In this document: positions 17,616 through 26,330 of the stretch, piece after piece
Numbering within the stretch: the first letter of the stretch is position 1
Layout of the letters: each line of letters starts with the position of its first letter
DNA from: Ciceribacter thiooxidans
GTDB taxonomy: Bacteria > Pseudomonadota > Alphaproteobacteria > Rhizobiales > Rhizobiaceae
Length of the DNA stretch: 64,000 bases
Assembly: GCF_014126615.1 (NCBI RefSeq)
Contig: NZ_CP059896.1
Coordinates: forward strand, 2,924,501-2,988,500
Direction of reading: 5' to 3'
The notes under the pieces: generated by a model
Seen by the model: only the letters and a program-made list of their open reading frames with translations
What the model was told of the DNA's origin: nothing
Database searches by the model: none
Translations under genes and position numbers: made by a program

Positions 17616-17691
17616 TGGTGCCCGGAGGCGGATTTGAACCACCGACACGCGGATTTTCAATCCGCTGCTCTACCAACTGAGCTATCCGGGC
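17616..17691 (-). tRNA. tRNA-Phe (GAA)
   Basis: A 76-nt cloverleaf with the acceptor stem GCCCGGA/TCCGGGC and CCA encoded at the end. The anticodon loop TTGAAAA holds GAA; the D arm AGCTCAGTTGGTAGAGC and T arm GGTTCAAATCC are standard. It lies just beyond yacG on the same strand, a position conserved in rhizobia. Confidence 0.97.
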
Positions 17692-17880
17692 ATCAGGCTC
17701 GTCTTGCAAGCCATCCGGTCCTTTTCAGGAACGGCGGGGGCGTTTTGTCCCCCGGAGCGAGCGCGGTTATAGCATCTTGTTCGGCCATGTCCAGCACCAA
17801 TCGGCACTTTTTTGACGAGTTCGCTACAAACGCAGAAAATCAAGCAATTCTATAGGCTTCGCCGCCGAACCGGTACGGTT

Positions 17881-18093
17881 TTAGTCGCGGTTTTCGTCAT
17901 CCGCCCGGGACTCGTCCTCGGCGACCGGGATCGCATAGCTGCCCTTGAGCCAGCGCGAAAGGTCGAGCGTGCGGCAGCGTTCCGAGCAGAAGGGATAGCT
18001 CTCACGCGTCGAGGGCCGGCCGCATTCCGGGCAGGGCCGCGCCTTGCGCAAGGGTTCGACCTTGCTTTTGCTGCCGGAGGTCTCTTCCGCCAT
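17881..18093 (-). CDS. yacG: DNA gyrase inhibitor YacG (small zinc protein)
   Basis: A 70-residue protein with a four-cysteine zinc site (CPECGRP ... FCSERC) and the conserved continuation RTLDLSRWLKGSYAIP. YacG proteins bind GyrB and inhibit gyrase. The acidic C-terminal tail is typical. It starts 4 nt after the maf stop, so the two are one operon. A longer open frame upstream is maf coding sequence in another frame. Confidence 0.93.
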   Translation of the reverse strand: MAEETSGSKSKVEPLRKARPCPECGRPSTRESYPFCSERCRTLDLSRWLKGSYAIPVAEDESRADDENRD

Positions 18094-18097
18094 CGCC

Positions 18098-18718
18098 TCA
18101 GCCCTCCTTCCAGGCCGCCTGGACGTCAAAACCCTCACCCGCCAAGAGCTGGGTGGTCTCGAAGAGCGGCAGGCCGACGACATTGGTATAGGAACCGACG
18201 AGCTTCTGCACGAAGCAGCCGGCAAGTCCCTGCACGGCATAGGCCCCCGCCTTGCCGCGCCACTCGCCGGAGGCAAGATAGGCTTCGATCTCCGCAGTCG
18301 ACAACCGCTTGAAACGTACCTTGGTCTCGACGATCTTGTGGCGAACGGCACCATCGGGCGTGATGAGACAGACGCCGGTGAAAACCCAGTGACCGCGGCC
18401 GGAGAGGAGGTGCAGGCACGAGGCCGCTTCCTCGATGAATTCCGCCTTGGGAAGAATTCGACGGCCCACTGCGACTACCGTATCGGCAGCGAGGATGTAG
18501 GAACCGTCCCAGTAGAAATCGCCCTTTACCGCATCATTGGCGGCATGCGCCTTCTCGGTCGACAGCCGGCGCGCCAGCGAACGGGGATGCTCCGCTTTCT
18601 TCGGCGTTTCGTCGAGGTCCATCGGCATCAGGCGCGCAGGTTCGATGCCGGCCTGCATCAGGAGATCGACGCGGCGCGGGGAACCTGAGGCCAGTATCAG
18701 CTTCTGTGTCGGGTCCAT
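18098..18718 (-). CDS. maf: Maf-like nucleotide pyrophosphatase
   Basis: A 206-residue house-cleaning enzyme that hydrolyses non-canonical or modified nucleoside triphosphates. The hallmark N-terminus [10 protein letters not shown] is present, along with the LAADTVV segment containing the catalytic Asp and the C-terminal [12 protein letters not shown] stretch. It follows infA by 36 nt and precedes yacG by 4 nt on the same strand. Confidence 0.94.
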   Translation of the reverse strand: MDPTQKLILASGSPRRVDLLMQAGIEPARLMPMDLDETPKKAEHPRSLARRLSTEKAHAANDAVKGDFYWDGSYILAADTVVAVGRRILPKAEFIEEAASCLHLLSGRGHWVFTGVCLITPDGAVRHKIVETKVRFKRLSTAEIEAYLASGEWRGKAGAYAVQGLAGCFVQKLVGSYTNVVGLPLFETTQLLAGEGFDVQAAWKEG

Positions 18719-18754
18719 GGGTCCTCGGGCGTCTGTCTGCGTAAAGTCGACAGC

Positions 18755-18973
18755 TTACTTGAAGCGGTAGGTGATGCGGCCCTTGGTGAGGTCGTAAGGG
18801 GTCATCTCGACGAGCACCTTGTCGCCGGCGAGAACGCGGATACGGTTCTTGCGCATGCGGCCGGCCGTGTGGGCGATGATCTCGTGCTCGTTTTCGAGCT
18901 TTACGCGAAAGGTGGCATTGGGCAGCAATTCGGTGACGACACCGGGGAATTCGAGGACTTCTTCTTTTGCCAT
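18755..18973 (-). CDS. infA: Translation initiation factor IF-1
   Basis: A 72-residue S1-fold protein, [19 protein letters not shown]..., ending [12 protein letters not shown]. It binds the 30S A site and helps IF-2 and IF-3 during initiation. The length is the family standard. The frame is open further upstream, but the ATG at 18973 gives the canonical start. A plausible sigma-70 promoter lies at 19065-19094, so it is probably transcribed separately from the phosphatase gene upstream, with maf and yacG following. Confidence 0.97.
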   Translation of the reverse strand: MAKEEVLEFPGVVTELLPNATFRVKLENEHEIIAHTAGRMRKNRIRVLAGDKVLVEMTPYDLTKGRITYRFK

Positions 18974-19064
18974 GGAGGGGTTGTCTTTCTGTCTGTTGCT
19001 TCGGGTCGTCTGCGACCCTGAAATGTGCGCGGAAACTACACAATCACCGCGGTTTTGTGAACCT

Positions 19065-19094
19065 TGTAGATCGCGCTTTCGCAATTTGTTTCAA
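19065..19094 (-). promoter_or_regulatory. Candidate sigma-70 promoter of infA
   Basis: On the minus strand TTGAAA (19094-19089), 18-nt spacer, TCTACA (19070-19065), about 92 nt before the infA start codon. It matches housekeeping promoter boxes moderately well. Confidence 0.35.
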
Positions 19095-19105
19095 TAGGTG
19101 CTTAC

Positions 19106-19570
19106 TCACCGTGCTGCGGCTGCCACGAGCTCATCCTGTATTCGCCGCCCGATGCGGTCACGGACATCGCGATAGGCGGCGAGAATCTGCTCGCGCGTGC
19201 CGGTCGCGACCGTTGGGTCCGGCATCGGCCAATAGACCACCTCGACCGCCGACGAGCGCGTGAGTTCCAGAGCCGCATGATGGGCCTCGGGCGCAAGCGT
19301 GACGACGAGATCGAAGAAATCGTCCTCCAGATCGTCCAGCGTCTGTGGCTGGCGCCTGCCGAGCGAGAGGCCAATTTCCTCCAGCACCACGTCGACAAAA
19401 GGATCGCGCTCACCCGACCGCACGCCGGCAGACGCCACGTAAACACCCTGAGGCAGCACCTTTCGGGCGATCAGTTCCGCCATCGGCGAACGGATCGCGT
19501 TCATGCCGCAGATGAAGAGGATGGCGCCAGGCATCCTCAGCCCTTTGCTCGTCTCCTCCGCGCCTGTCAT
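19106..19570 (-). CDS. Low-molecular-weight protein-tyrosine-phosphatase-like protein
   Basis: About 154 residues with an LMW-PTP fold. The P-loop is C-GMNAI-R-S (Cys21 to Arg27) after ILFI, and the acid loop reads WPMPDPT. The vicinal second cysteine found in many LMW-PTPs is replaced (Ile), so redox gating is unlikely. It could dephosphorylate proteins or resemble ArsC-type enzymes. The ATG at 19570 lies 5 nt after the UPF0262 stop; an ATG at 19534 with AAAGGG upstream is an equally reasonable start. It sits between UPF0262 and infA, a conserved rhizobial order. Confidence 0.85.
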   Translation of the reverse strand: MTGAEETSKGLRMPGAILFICGMNAIRSPMAELIARKVLPQGVYVASAGVRSGERDPFVDVVLEEIGLSLGRRQPQTLDDLEDDFFDLVVTLAPEAHHAALELTRSSAVEVVYWPMPDPTVATGTREQILAAYRDVRDRIGRRIQDELVAAAAR

Positions 19571-19575
19571 TGGGC

Positions 19576-20049
19576 TTACCCGCGCCAATAGAGGACGCAG
19601 ACCAGGGTGAAGAGCCGGCGGGCCGTATCGAAATCGATCCGGATCTTGCCGGACAGCCGATCCATCAGGGTCTGCGATCCTTCGTTGTGGACGCCGCGGC
19701 GGCCCATGTCGATCGCCTCGATCTGGCTCGGGGTCGAGGAACGGATCGCCTCGTAATAGCTCTCGCAGATCATGAAGTAGTCCCGGATGATCCGCCGGAA
19801 CGGTGTCAGCGAGAGTATGTGCGTTGCCACCGCCTCCTCCTTCTCCGTCTTGATGGAGAAGACGAGCTTGCTGTCGACGAGCGACAGGTAGAGCTTGTAG
19901 GGACCGCCGGGATGGCCGACCGGCTCGAAGGAATTTTCCTCGATGAGATCGAAGATGGCGACTGCCCGCTCGTGCTCGACATCGGGCGTCGAGCGCCCGA
20001 TCGTTTCGTCGAGAATCACGTCGCAGAGCCGGTAGTCGCCCTTCGCCAT
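19576..20049 (-). CDS. UPF0262 family protein
   Basis: A 157-residue conserved alphaproteobacterial protein of unknown function ([19 protein letters not shown]...), ending [11 protein letters not shown]. The family is almost always found downstream of hisD. A GTG directly precedes the ATG used here. It starts 3 nt past the hisD stop, hence the same transcript. No signal peptide or membrane segment is seen. Confidence 0.9.
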   Translation of the reverse strand: MAKGDYRLCDVILDETIGRSTPDVEHERAVAIFDLIEENSFEPVGHPGGPYKLYLSLVDSKLVFSIKTEKEEAVATHILSLTPFRRIIRDYFMICESYYEAIRSSTPSQIEAIDMGRRGVHNEGSQTLMDRLSGKIRIDFDTARRLFTLVCVLYWRG

Positions 20050-20052
20050 CAC

Positions 20053-21351
20053 TCAGCCTTCGAGATTGAGCCGGATCGCGACCGAGCGCGCGTGTGCGTC
20101 AAGCCCTTCGCTGCGGGCGAGTGTGATCGCTGCCGGCGCCAGGCTGCGCAACTGCCCCGGACCGAGCCGGAGGATCGAGGTACGCTTGACGAAGTCGAGC
20201 ACGGAAAGGCCCGAGGAGAACCGTGCCGAGCGCGCGGTCGGCAGGACGTGGTTCGAACCGCCGACATAGTCGCCGATCACTTCCGGCGTGTGGCGCCCGA
20301 GGAAGATCGCACCCGCATTGCGCACCCCTGCCATCAACGCATCGGGGTCATCGACGGCGAGTTCGAGATGCTCTGCAGCAATGCGGTTCGCGAGCGGCAG
20401 CGCGGCCTTAAGGTCCGGTACCAGGATGATGGCACCGAAGTCCGCCCAACTCGCGGCGGCCGTCTCCGCGCGGGAGAGCGATTTCAGTTGCCGCTCCACG
20501 GCCGCCTCGACGGCCTTGGCGAGTGGCAGATCGTCGGTGATCAGGATCGACTGGGCTCCGCGGTCGTGCTCGGCCTGGGCGAGCAGGTCGGCGGCAAGCC
20601 AGTCCGGATCGTTGTTGGCATCGGCGATCACCAGCACCTCTGAGGGGCCGGCGATCATGTCGATGCCGACGGTCCCGAAGACCTGACGCTTGGCCGCGGC
20701 CACATAGGCATTGCCCGGGCCAACGATTTTCGCGACGGGGGCGATCGTTTCAGTACCGTAGGCAAGTGCTGCGACGGCCTGTGCGCCGCCAACGCGGTAG
20801 ATCTCCGTCACCCCTGCGATCCGCGCTGCGGCAAGCACCGTCGGGTTGATGTCGCCGCCCGTCGCCGGCACCGTGATGACGATGCGCTCGACGCCGGCGA
20901 CCTTCGCCGGCACGGCATTCATCAGCACCGAGCTCGGATAGCTTGCGGTGCCCCCCGGAACATAGAGGCCGACGGCCTCGATCGCCGTCCAGCGTGAACC
21001 GAGCCCGACGCCGAGCGTATCCTCGTAAATATCGTCCTTCGGCAGCTGGCGGGCGTGATGGCGTTCGATGCGTTCGGCAGCAAGTTTCAGCGCGTCCATC
21101 ACTTCCGGCTCAACCTTGGCGATCGCCGCGGTGATCTCATCCTCGGTGACACGCATGCCGATGCGGGAGAAATCGACGCCGTCGAAGCGGAGCGAATACT
21201 CCGCGAGTGCAGCGTCGCCGCGCGCCCTGACGTCCTCGATGATGGCATGCACCACGTCGTTGACGTCGGCGGAGACCTCCCGCTTCGTCGTGAGGAAGGC
21301 GGCGAACCGTTCCTCGAAATCCTCGGCTCCTTGTTCAAGCCAGATTGCCAC
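20053..21351 (-). CDS. hisD: Histidinol dehydrogenase
   Basis: A 432-residue enzyme catalysing the last two oxidations of histidine biosynthesis (L-histidinol to L-histidine, NAD and Zn dependent). The signature IVGPGNAYVAAAKR and the region GIDMIAGPSEVL are present. Active-site and zinc ligands appear in AQAEHDRGAQS and AAEHLELAVDDP. Length is normal and the gene intact. It is flanked by DUF2948 upstream and UPF0262 downstream on the same strand. Other his genes are not in the window. Confidence 0.97.
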   Translation of the reverse strand: MAIWLEQGAEDFEERFAAFLTTKREVSADVNDVVHAIIEDVRARGDAALAEYSLRFDGVDFSRIGMRVTEDEITAAIAKVEPEVMDALKLAAERIERHHARQLPKDDIYEDTLGVGLGSRWTAIEAVGLYVPGGTASYPSSVLMNAVPAKVAGVERIVITVPATGGDINPTVLAAARIAGVTEIYRVGGAQAVAALAYGTETIAPVAKIVGPGNAYVAAAKRQVFGTVGIDMIAGPSEVLVIADANNDPDWLAADLLAQAEHDRGAQSILITDDLPLAKAVEAAVERQLKSLSRAETAAASWADFGAIILVPDLKAALPLANRIAAEHLELAVDDPDALMAGVRNAGAIFLGRHTPEVIGDYVGGSNHVLPTARSARFSSGLSVLDFVKRTSILRLGPGQLRSLAPAAITLARSEGLDAHARSVAIRLNLEG

Positions 21352-21392
21352 GTCCTGCTACCCCTCTCCTGGACCCGCCCTCGAGTCCGACA

Positions 21393-21827
21393 TCAACCCG
21401 GATGACCGGGCATGCGCGTGGTTTCCCATGCCGCGCCGGTATCTGCAAGCTGTCCTTCGATACATTCGACTTCAAGGGCGATCGTGCCACCACCCGCGAG
21501 CACCAGCTCCAGGACCCCGCCCGGCCCCTCGCCCTCCTGCCGGAAGCGAACGGCGAGAAGCGAACGGACATCATCGGCCCTCGTCCGGTCCACGCCGGTC
21601 GAGCGTACCGCCTCGACCCGCTTGAAGGTCAGGATCGTCCGCCTGCGCTCGAAACTCCTGCGCTTGCGCTCGGCCTGCTCCCAGACGAAGCGGTTGGCGA
21701 CCAGCGTGAACTGGCGCGTACGCGGCAGATAGGTGATGTCGCCGACCTTGAAGACTGCGTCCTGCATATGCGCCGAGATCACGGCGAGGTCGTCATTGTC
21801 GAGAGCGAGAAGCTTGAGGTCCGTCAT
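21393..21827 (-). CDS. DUF2948 family protein
   Basis: A 144-residue conserved alphaproteobacterial protein starting MTDLKLLALDNDDLAVISAH. The conserved middle (YLPRTRQFTLVANRFVWE) is followed by the basic KRRSFERRRT and a strand-rich C-terminus. Function is unknown. It lies between murA and hisD on the same strand, a fixed gene order in rhizobia. No membrane segment is seen. Confidence 0.9.
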   Translation of the reverse strand: MTDLKLLALDNDDLAVISAHMQDAVFKVGDITYLPRTRQFTLVANRFVWEQAERKRRSFERRRTILTFKRVEAVRSTGVDRTRADDVRSLLAVRFRQEGEGPGGVLELVLAGGGTIALEVECIEGQLADTGAAWETTRMPGHPG

Positions 21828-21957
21828 AGCACCTATTCCCGATTGGGCCGGAAACGCTCCAGCCCTGCCATCTTCCCTTCCGACATAGGGAGCCGCAACG
21901 CAATAGGCAACGCCGGAAGCGTCACCGGAAAGCAGTTCTTATCATCGAGATTTGGTA

Positions 21958-23250
21958 TTAGTCGCTGATGCGCTCGACGATGGCGCCGCAACGGCCGAGC
22001 TTCTCCTCCAGTCGCTCGAACCCGCGATCGAGATGATAGACGCGGGAGACGAACGTCTCGCCTTCGGCGGCGAGACCGGCGATGACCAACGACACCGAAG
22101 CACGCAGGTCCGTCGCCATGACGGGCGCGCCGCGCAGGCGGCTGACACCCTCGATCCTGGCGGTCTGACCGGAGAGCGTGATCTTGGCGCCGAGGCGGGC
22201 GAGTTCCTGCACGTGCATGAACCGGTTTTCGAAGATCGTCTCCGTGACGTGGGAGACGCCGTTCGCCCGCGTCATCAGCCCCATGAACTGCGCCTGCAGG
22301 TCCGTCGGGAAGCCGGGGAAAGGTTCGGTGACGATGTCGACCGGGCGGATATCGCTACCGTTGCGCACCACGCGGATGCCGTTCTCGACCGGAGTAACGA
22401 TCGCACCGGCCCGGCGAATAGCCTCGAGCGCGGTATCGAGCAGGGCGGCTTCCGTGCCCTCCAGAACGACATCTCCGCCGGTCATCGCGACCGCCATGGC
22501 GTAGGTGCCGGTCTCGATACGGTCCGGGAGCACGCGGTGACGGGCGCCCGAAAGGGCCTGCACACCTTCGATGACGATAGTGGAGGTGCCGGCGCCGGAA
22601 ATCTTCGCGCCCATGGCATTCAGGCAGGCAGCGAGATCGACGACCTCGGGTTCGCGGGCAGCGTTGTTGATGACGGTCCTGCCGCGGGCGAGCGAAGCGG
22701 CCATCAGCATGACGTGCGTCGCACCGACCGACACCTTCGGGAAGGTGTAGGTGCCGCCTACTAGGCCGCCCTTGGGCGCCCGCGCTTCCACATAACCGCC
22801 GTCGATCTCGATCATCGCCCCGAGCGCCGTGAGCCCCTCGATGAAGAGGTCGACCGGCCGCGTGCCGATCGCGCAGCCGCCGGGCAGCGAGACGCGCGCG
22901 CGACCCTCGCGAGCAAGCAGCGGACCGATGACCCAGAAGCTCGCACGCATCTTGGAGACGAGCTCGTAAGGAGCTGTCGTGTCGACGATCGTGCGGCAGG
23001 TGAAATGGATGGTGCGGGAATAGGAACCGTTCTGGTGTTCACGGCGGCCGTTGACGGAAACGTCGACGCCGTGATTGCCGAGGATACGCAGGAGAAGCTC
23101 GACGTCGGCCAGATGGGGCACGTTTTCGAGCGTCAGCGTATCGCTCGTCAGCAGCGAGGCAATGATCAGCGGCAGTGCGGCGTTCTTCGCGCCGGAAATC
23201 GGGATGACCCCATTGAGCGCGTTACCGCCGACAATCCTGATACGATCCAT
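21958..23250 (-). CDS. murA: UDP-N-acetylglucosamine 1-carboxyvinyltransferase
   Basis: First committed enzyme of peptidoglycan synthesis; it transfers enolpyruvate from PEP to UDP-GlcNAc in the cytoplasm. 430 residues, [26 protein letters not shown]..., with the catalytic cysteine Cys126 in [11 protein letters not shown]. The fosfomycin-target Cys is therefore kept. The EPSP-synthase-like repeats are complete. It heads the leftward murA-DUF2948-hisD-UPF0262 block. Confidence 0.97.
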   Translation of the reverse strand: MDRIRIVGGNALNGVIPISGAKNAALPLIIASLLTSDTLTLENVPHLADVELLLRILGNHGVDVSVNGRREHQNGSYSRTIHFTCRTIVDTTAPYELVSKMRASFWVIGPLLAREGRARVSLPGGCAIGTRPVDLFIEGLTALGAMIEIDGGYVEARAPKGGLVGGTYTFPKVSVGATHVMLMAASLARGRTVINNAAREPEVVDLAACLNAMGAKISGAGTSTIVIEGVQALSGARHRVLPDRIETGTYAMAVAMTGGDVVLEGTEAALLDTALEAIRRAGAIVTPVENGIRVVRNGSDIRPVDIVTEPFPGFPTDLQAQFMGLMTRANGVSHVTETIFENRFMHVQELARLGAKITLSGQTARIEGVSRLRGAPVMATDLRASVSLVIAGLAAEGETFVSRVYHLDRGFERLEEKLGRCGAIVERISD

Positions 23251-23377
23251 ATGATCCTACGGGCGCCGCCCGCCTTTCTCTGGTTATTTCGGTCCCGCCT
23301 TCGCGAGAGCGTCGCTCTTTAGACGAAAAGAAGACCGCGTTCAATTCGGCCGGGCAGCCGACGCGGTCCGGCACGCA

Positions 23378-23623
23378 CTAAACATCGTCGTTGGTCGATT
23401 TTGCGGCAGGCAAGCCTTCCGTCTCGTCGGCCGCACCTGCCCGGCGGGCGCGAAGTTGCTGCTTGCGACGGCGCAAGTTTTCCTTGAGCTTTTCGGCAGC
23501 GCGCGCCTTGCGCTCGTCCGCTCTCGGCGTTGAGGGAACGTTTGACCGGCCCGGCTCCTGCGATGGTTCGCCGACAACCGGCGTCTCGCGTCCTTCTCTC
23601 GATTCGGTGGTTTCCTTCGTCAT
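23378..23623 (-). CDS. Small basic hypothetical protein
   Basis: An 81-residue, low-complexity, charged protein with a Lys/Arg-rich helical centre (ADERKARAAEKLKENLRRRKQQLRARR) and an acidic C-terminus. It has no signal peptide or membrane segment. The ATG at 23623 was chosen; the open frame continues upstream toward the tRNA-Thr gene without a plausible start. The central helix could bind nucleic acid. It lies 127 nt upstream of murA on the same strand. Function unknown. Confidence 0.65.
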   Translation of the reverse strand: MTKETTESREGRETPVVGEPSQEPGRSNVPSTPRADERKARAAEKLKENLRRRKQQLRARRAGAADETEGLPAAKSTNDDV

Positions 23624-23779
23624 TGCCGCTTGATAGCGGAAAACCCGAGGTTCCAAAAGGGTTCGCGCCGTATGCCCGGAAATCTTGCACGGAAGTTCGA
23701 ATTTGCGGCTTGCGCTCGTCGAAAACCTGTGGCAATAGGCCCGCACGCTTCGAACGGCGCACCGCGCCCGACACTGCAA

Positions 23780-23854
23780 GCTGCTATAGCTCAGGGGTAG
23801 AGCACTCCCTTGGTAAGGGAGAGGCCGAGAGTTCAAATCTCTCTAGCAGCACCA
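23780..23854 (+). tRNA. tRNA-Thr (GGT)
   Basis: A 75-nt cloverleaf with acceptor stem GCTGCTA/TAGCAGC and encoded CCA. The anticodon loop TTGGTAA holds GGT. D arm AGCTCAGGGGTAGAGC; T arm GAGTTCAAATCTC. I saw no integrase next to its 3' end. Confidence 0.97.
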
Positions 23855-24258
23855 GTTTTCCCAGTTCGATTCCAATATTTGCCTTGCATCCACGTTTCCG
23901 CAGGTCTGCCGAAAATGCCGCAGGTGGAATGCGCCTGCTCCATTGGCGAACAGTGCAGCAGCACCTACATTTAGGGCGACTGCGCTGAAGCCGCATCGCC
24001 TCTTGACGATCTCCGGCCGTTCAGTGGAAAACAGCGTGGTCCCGTGGCCCGGATTGCCGGTCGTCGCGGCCGAACCTCTGGTGCCGGGCCCCTCTGGCGA
24101 GAGTTTACGGCGCTCTCGTGATGTCGGTACCGCCAGCAAGATGAGCCGGCGGATTTAAAAATCATGTCGATTTCGACCATGCCGCACCCGCATGCCTGCA
24201 TCGCCAGTGCGTGCCTCGGGCAACACATATTTGATCTTCACTGCGGGAGGGCAAGCCG
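23855..24258. other. Gene-poor gap after tRNA-Thr
   Basis: 404 bp between tRNA-Thr and the DUF475 gene. Open frames here are short and lack convincing starts, codon pattern or motifs. I saw no duplicated tRNA 3' end, no integrase remnant and no riboswitch-like conserved core. It probably holds the promoter and leader of the DUF475 gene. Confidence 0.5.
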
Positions 24259-25344
24259 ATGAACGCGTCGTCCTCCGAAAAGGGAATGCTCGACTATTTC
24301 AAGTGGGCTTTCATCGTAACGATCGTCGGCCTCATGCTCGGCGGTTGGCTCGGCTGGCAATCCTCCGGCACGATCGGCGGAATGGCGACGGTCTTTTTCA
24401 TCTGCGCCGTGCTCGCGGTGCTGGAGATATCGCTTTCCTTCGACAACGCAATCGTCAACGCCAACAAGCTCAAGGATATGACACCGGTCTGGCAACATCG
24501 CTTCCTGACCTGGGGTATCGTGATCGCCGTCTTCGGCATGCGCATCGTATTCCCGCTGGCGATCGTCGTCATTGCCGCGGACCTCGGACCGATCGAAGCC
24601 TTCCTCCTCGCCGCACGCGAGCCGGCCGAATATGCGCGCATCATGAACGACGCGCATCTACCGATCGCCGCCTTCGGCGGCACCTTCCTGATGATGGTGG
24701 GCCTCACCTACTTCTTCGACCACGAGAAGAACGTGCATTGGATCGACGTCATCGAGAAGCACATGGCGCGCTCGGCAACGATCAAGGGCATCGAGATCGG
24801 CCTCGTTCTCTTGATGATCCTGCTCTTCTCCTATCTGCTCGAAGGGGCGGAGGCAGTCACTTTCGTCTACTCGGCGATCTACGGCCTCGTCACCTTTCTG
24901 GCCGTCGAAGTGATCGGCGGCCTTCTCGACGCCTCACAGCGGACGATGACGGAAGCGGCGAAGGGTGGCCTCGGCGCGTTCATCTATCTGGAAGTTCTGG
25001 ACGCGAGTTTCTCGTTCGACGGCGTCATCGGCGCCTTCGCGCTCTCACAGAACCTCTTCGTCATCGCGATCGGCCTCGGCATCGGCGCGATGTATGTCCG
25101 CTCGATGACGATCATGCTGGTCGAAAAGGGCACGCTCGCCGAATATCGCTACCTGGAGCACGGCGCGTTCTACGCGATCCTGATCCTCTCCGTGATCATG
25201 TACTGCCAGACCATGCTGCACATCCCGGAAGTCATCACCGGGCTCGGCGGTGCGGGGCTTATCGGCATCTCGCTGTGGTCATCGATCCGTTACAACCGGG
25301 TCGAGCGCCTGCGCGAACGTGAAGCGGTCGCGGAAAACATCTGA
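24259..25344 (+). CDS. DUF475 (TerC-related) integral membrane protein
   Basis: A 361-residue inner-membrane protein with about nine hydrophobic segments. Acidic residues sit inside helices in two repeats, EISLSFDNAIVNANKL and EVLDASFSFDGVIGAF. This DNA/DG pattern is shared with the TerC/DUF475 families linked to tellurite resistance and metal (Mn) export. The substrate is not known from sequence. GGGAGG precedes the ATG at 24259. It converges with the SH3-domain gene across a GC-rich hairpin. Confidence 0.9.
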   Translation: MNASSSEKGMLDYFKWAFIVTIVGLMLGGWLGWQSSGTIGGMATVFFICAVLAVLEISLSFDNAIVNANKLKDMTPVWQHRFLTWGIVIAVFGMRIVFPLAIVVIAADLGPIEAFLLAAREPAEYARIMNDAHLPIAAFGGTFLMMVGLTYFFDHEKNVHWIDVIEKHMARSATIKGIEIGLVLLMILLFSYLLEGAEAVTFVYSAIYGLVTFLAVEVIGGLLDASQRTMTEAAKGGLGAFIYLEVLDASFSFDGVIGAFALSQNLFVIAIGLGIGAMYVRSMTIMLVEKGTLAEYRYLEHGAFYAILILSVIMYCQTMLHIPEVITGLGGAGLIGISLWSSIRYNRVERLREREAVAENI

Positions 25345-25361
25345 CGTCTGTTCGCGAATTG

Positions 25362-25384
25362 CGGCCGCTCTCGCGGGGCGGCCG
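25362..25384. terminator. GC-rich hairpin between convergent genes
   Basis: Perfect 7-bp arms CGGCCGC (25362-25368) and GCGGCCG (25378-25384) around a 9-nt loop, midway between the DUF475 stop and the convergent SH3-domain gene stop. No long T run follows, so termination may be weak or bidirectional. Confidence 0.4.
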
Positions 25385-25413
25385 TCCTCCCAATGATCCT
25401 CGGCAGAGAGCGC

Positions 25414-26112
25414 TCAGCCGCAAGCATTACGCGCGTAGACCTTGCGCTCGTCCTGCTTCAAAACCCAGCCGCGATAGCTCTTCATCTTGACCTCGCACCA
25501 GACGGTCGTGCCGTTCTGTTCGACACAGCCAACGATATCGAGGCATTGCCCTGCCTCGACCCGTCCGAGAACGGCACCCTCCGTGCCGGGCATGGCGCGG
25601 ACATTCATGCGGGTCACCATGTGGATCGAGGTGATACCGGCCGCGACGTCGGGCGCGCCGATGTCGTTCGGCTGGGCGCAACCGCCTCCCGCGTAGGGCA
25701 GGCACCCGGCCTTGCCAGCGGCGGGTTCACGCGTGAGTTCCGGCTGCGGTTCGGCCACATCGGAGTGCACGACCTGCAGGGTCTCGCCATCCAACGTCAT
25801 GCCGACATAGATGCCGGGCTGCTCCTTGTCGGCACGCGCGACCTGTTCGAGACCGGACGCCGTGGAATAGAAGATGATGGTGCCGTCGCCATTGTTCTTC
25901 GAGTATCCGGAGATCACCTTGAGATTCTCAGGGCAGGCATAATCGTGTTGCGTGACTGCGAAGATGCCCTCGGCCACCGGATCCTGACCGAAGGAGATGT
26001 GGCAGGATCCCTTCGGAGATGTCACGCTCCATAGCTCGGAAGCGCCCGCCGGACCGGACAAGGCAAGACAAAGAAGACCGGCGGCAGCCGGAAAGAGGCA
26101 TGACATCCGCAT
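25414..26112 (-). CDS. Secreted protein with C-terminal SH3-like domain
   Basis: A 232-residue exported protein. The N-terminal signal peptide (LFPAAAGLLCLALSGPAGASE) probably ends near residue 25. A beta-rich domain (about residues 26-110) contains the spaced cysteines CHISF and YACPENL and weakly recalls Inh/Omp19-type inhibitor folds. A linker (about 120-160) precedes a bacterial SH3-like domain (MNVRAMPGTEGAVLGRVEAG to WCEVKMKSYRGWV). SH3-like domains often bind peptidoglycan. Several Cys pairs suggest disulfides in the periplasm. Function is otherwise unknown. Confidence 0.78.
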   Translation of the reverse strand: MRMSCLFPAAAGLLCLALSGPAGASELWSVTSPKGSCHISFGQDPVAEGIFAVTQHDYACPENLKVISGYSKNNGDGTIIFYSTASGLEQVARADKEQPGIYVGMTLDGETLQVVHSDVAEPQPELTREPAAGKAGCLPYAGGGCAQPNDIGAPDVAAGITSIHMVTRMNVRAMPGTEGAVLGRVEAGQCLDIVGCVEQNGTTVWCEVKMKSYRGWVLKQDERKVYARNACG

Positions 26113-26330
26113 GGAGACAATCCTTCGTGGGTTACGATCCGGGTTGCCTATGGATGCCCTATCCGGCGGTCAATGTCGGATAGCGGCGAGGGTCGTATTG
26201 GCCCAAACTTGGCCTTTCCCGGCGAGACCGTTAACCACCGTCGACACCGCAACGCACGGCTGCAGGAGAGATATAGGCCAAGCGCCCGTTTCCGTGCCAT
26301 AAACGGCCCGAACCGAAAAAGAAGATCCGC

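Noticed and set aside
23855..24258. Integration site or integrase remnant after tRNA-Thr
   Set aside because: No second copy of the tRNA 3' end and no recombinase motif; composition matches the surroundings.
23855..24258. Manganese (yybP-ykoY) riboswitch before the TerC-like DUF475 gene
   Set aside because: The conserved riboswitch core sequences are not visible in the leader, so there is no support beyond the gene family.
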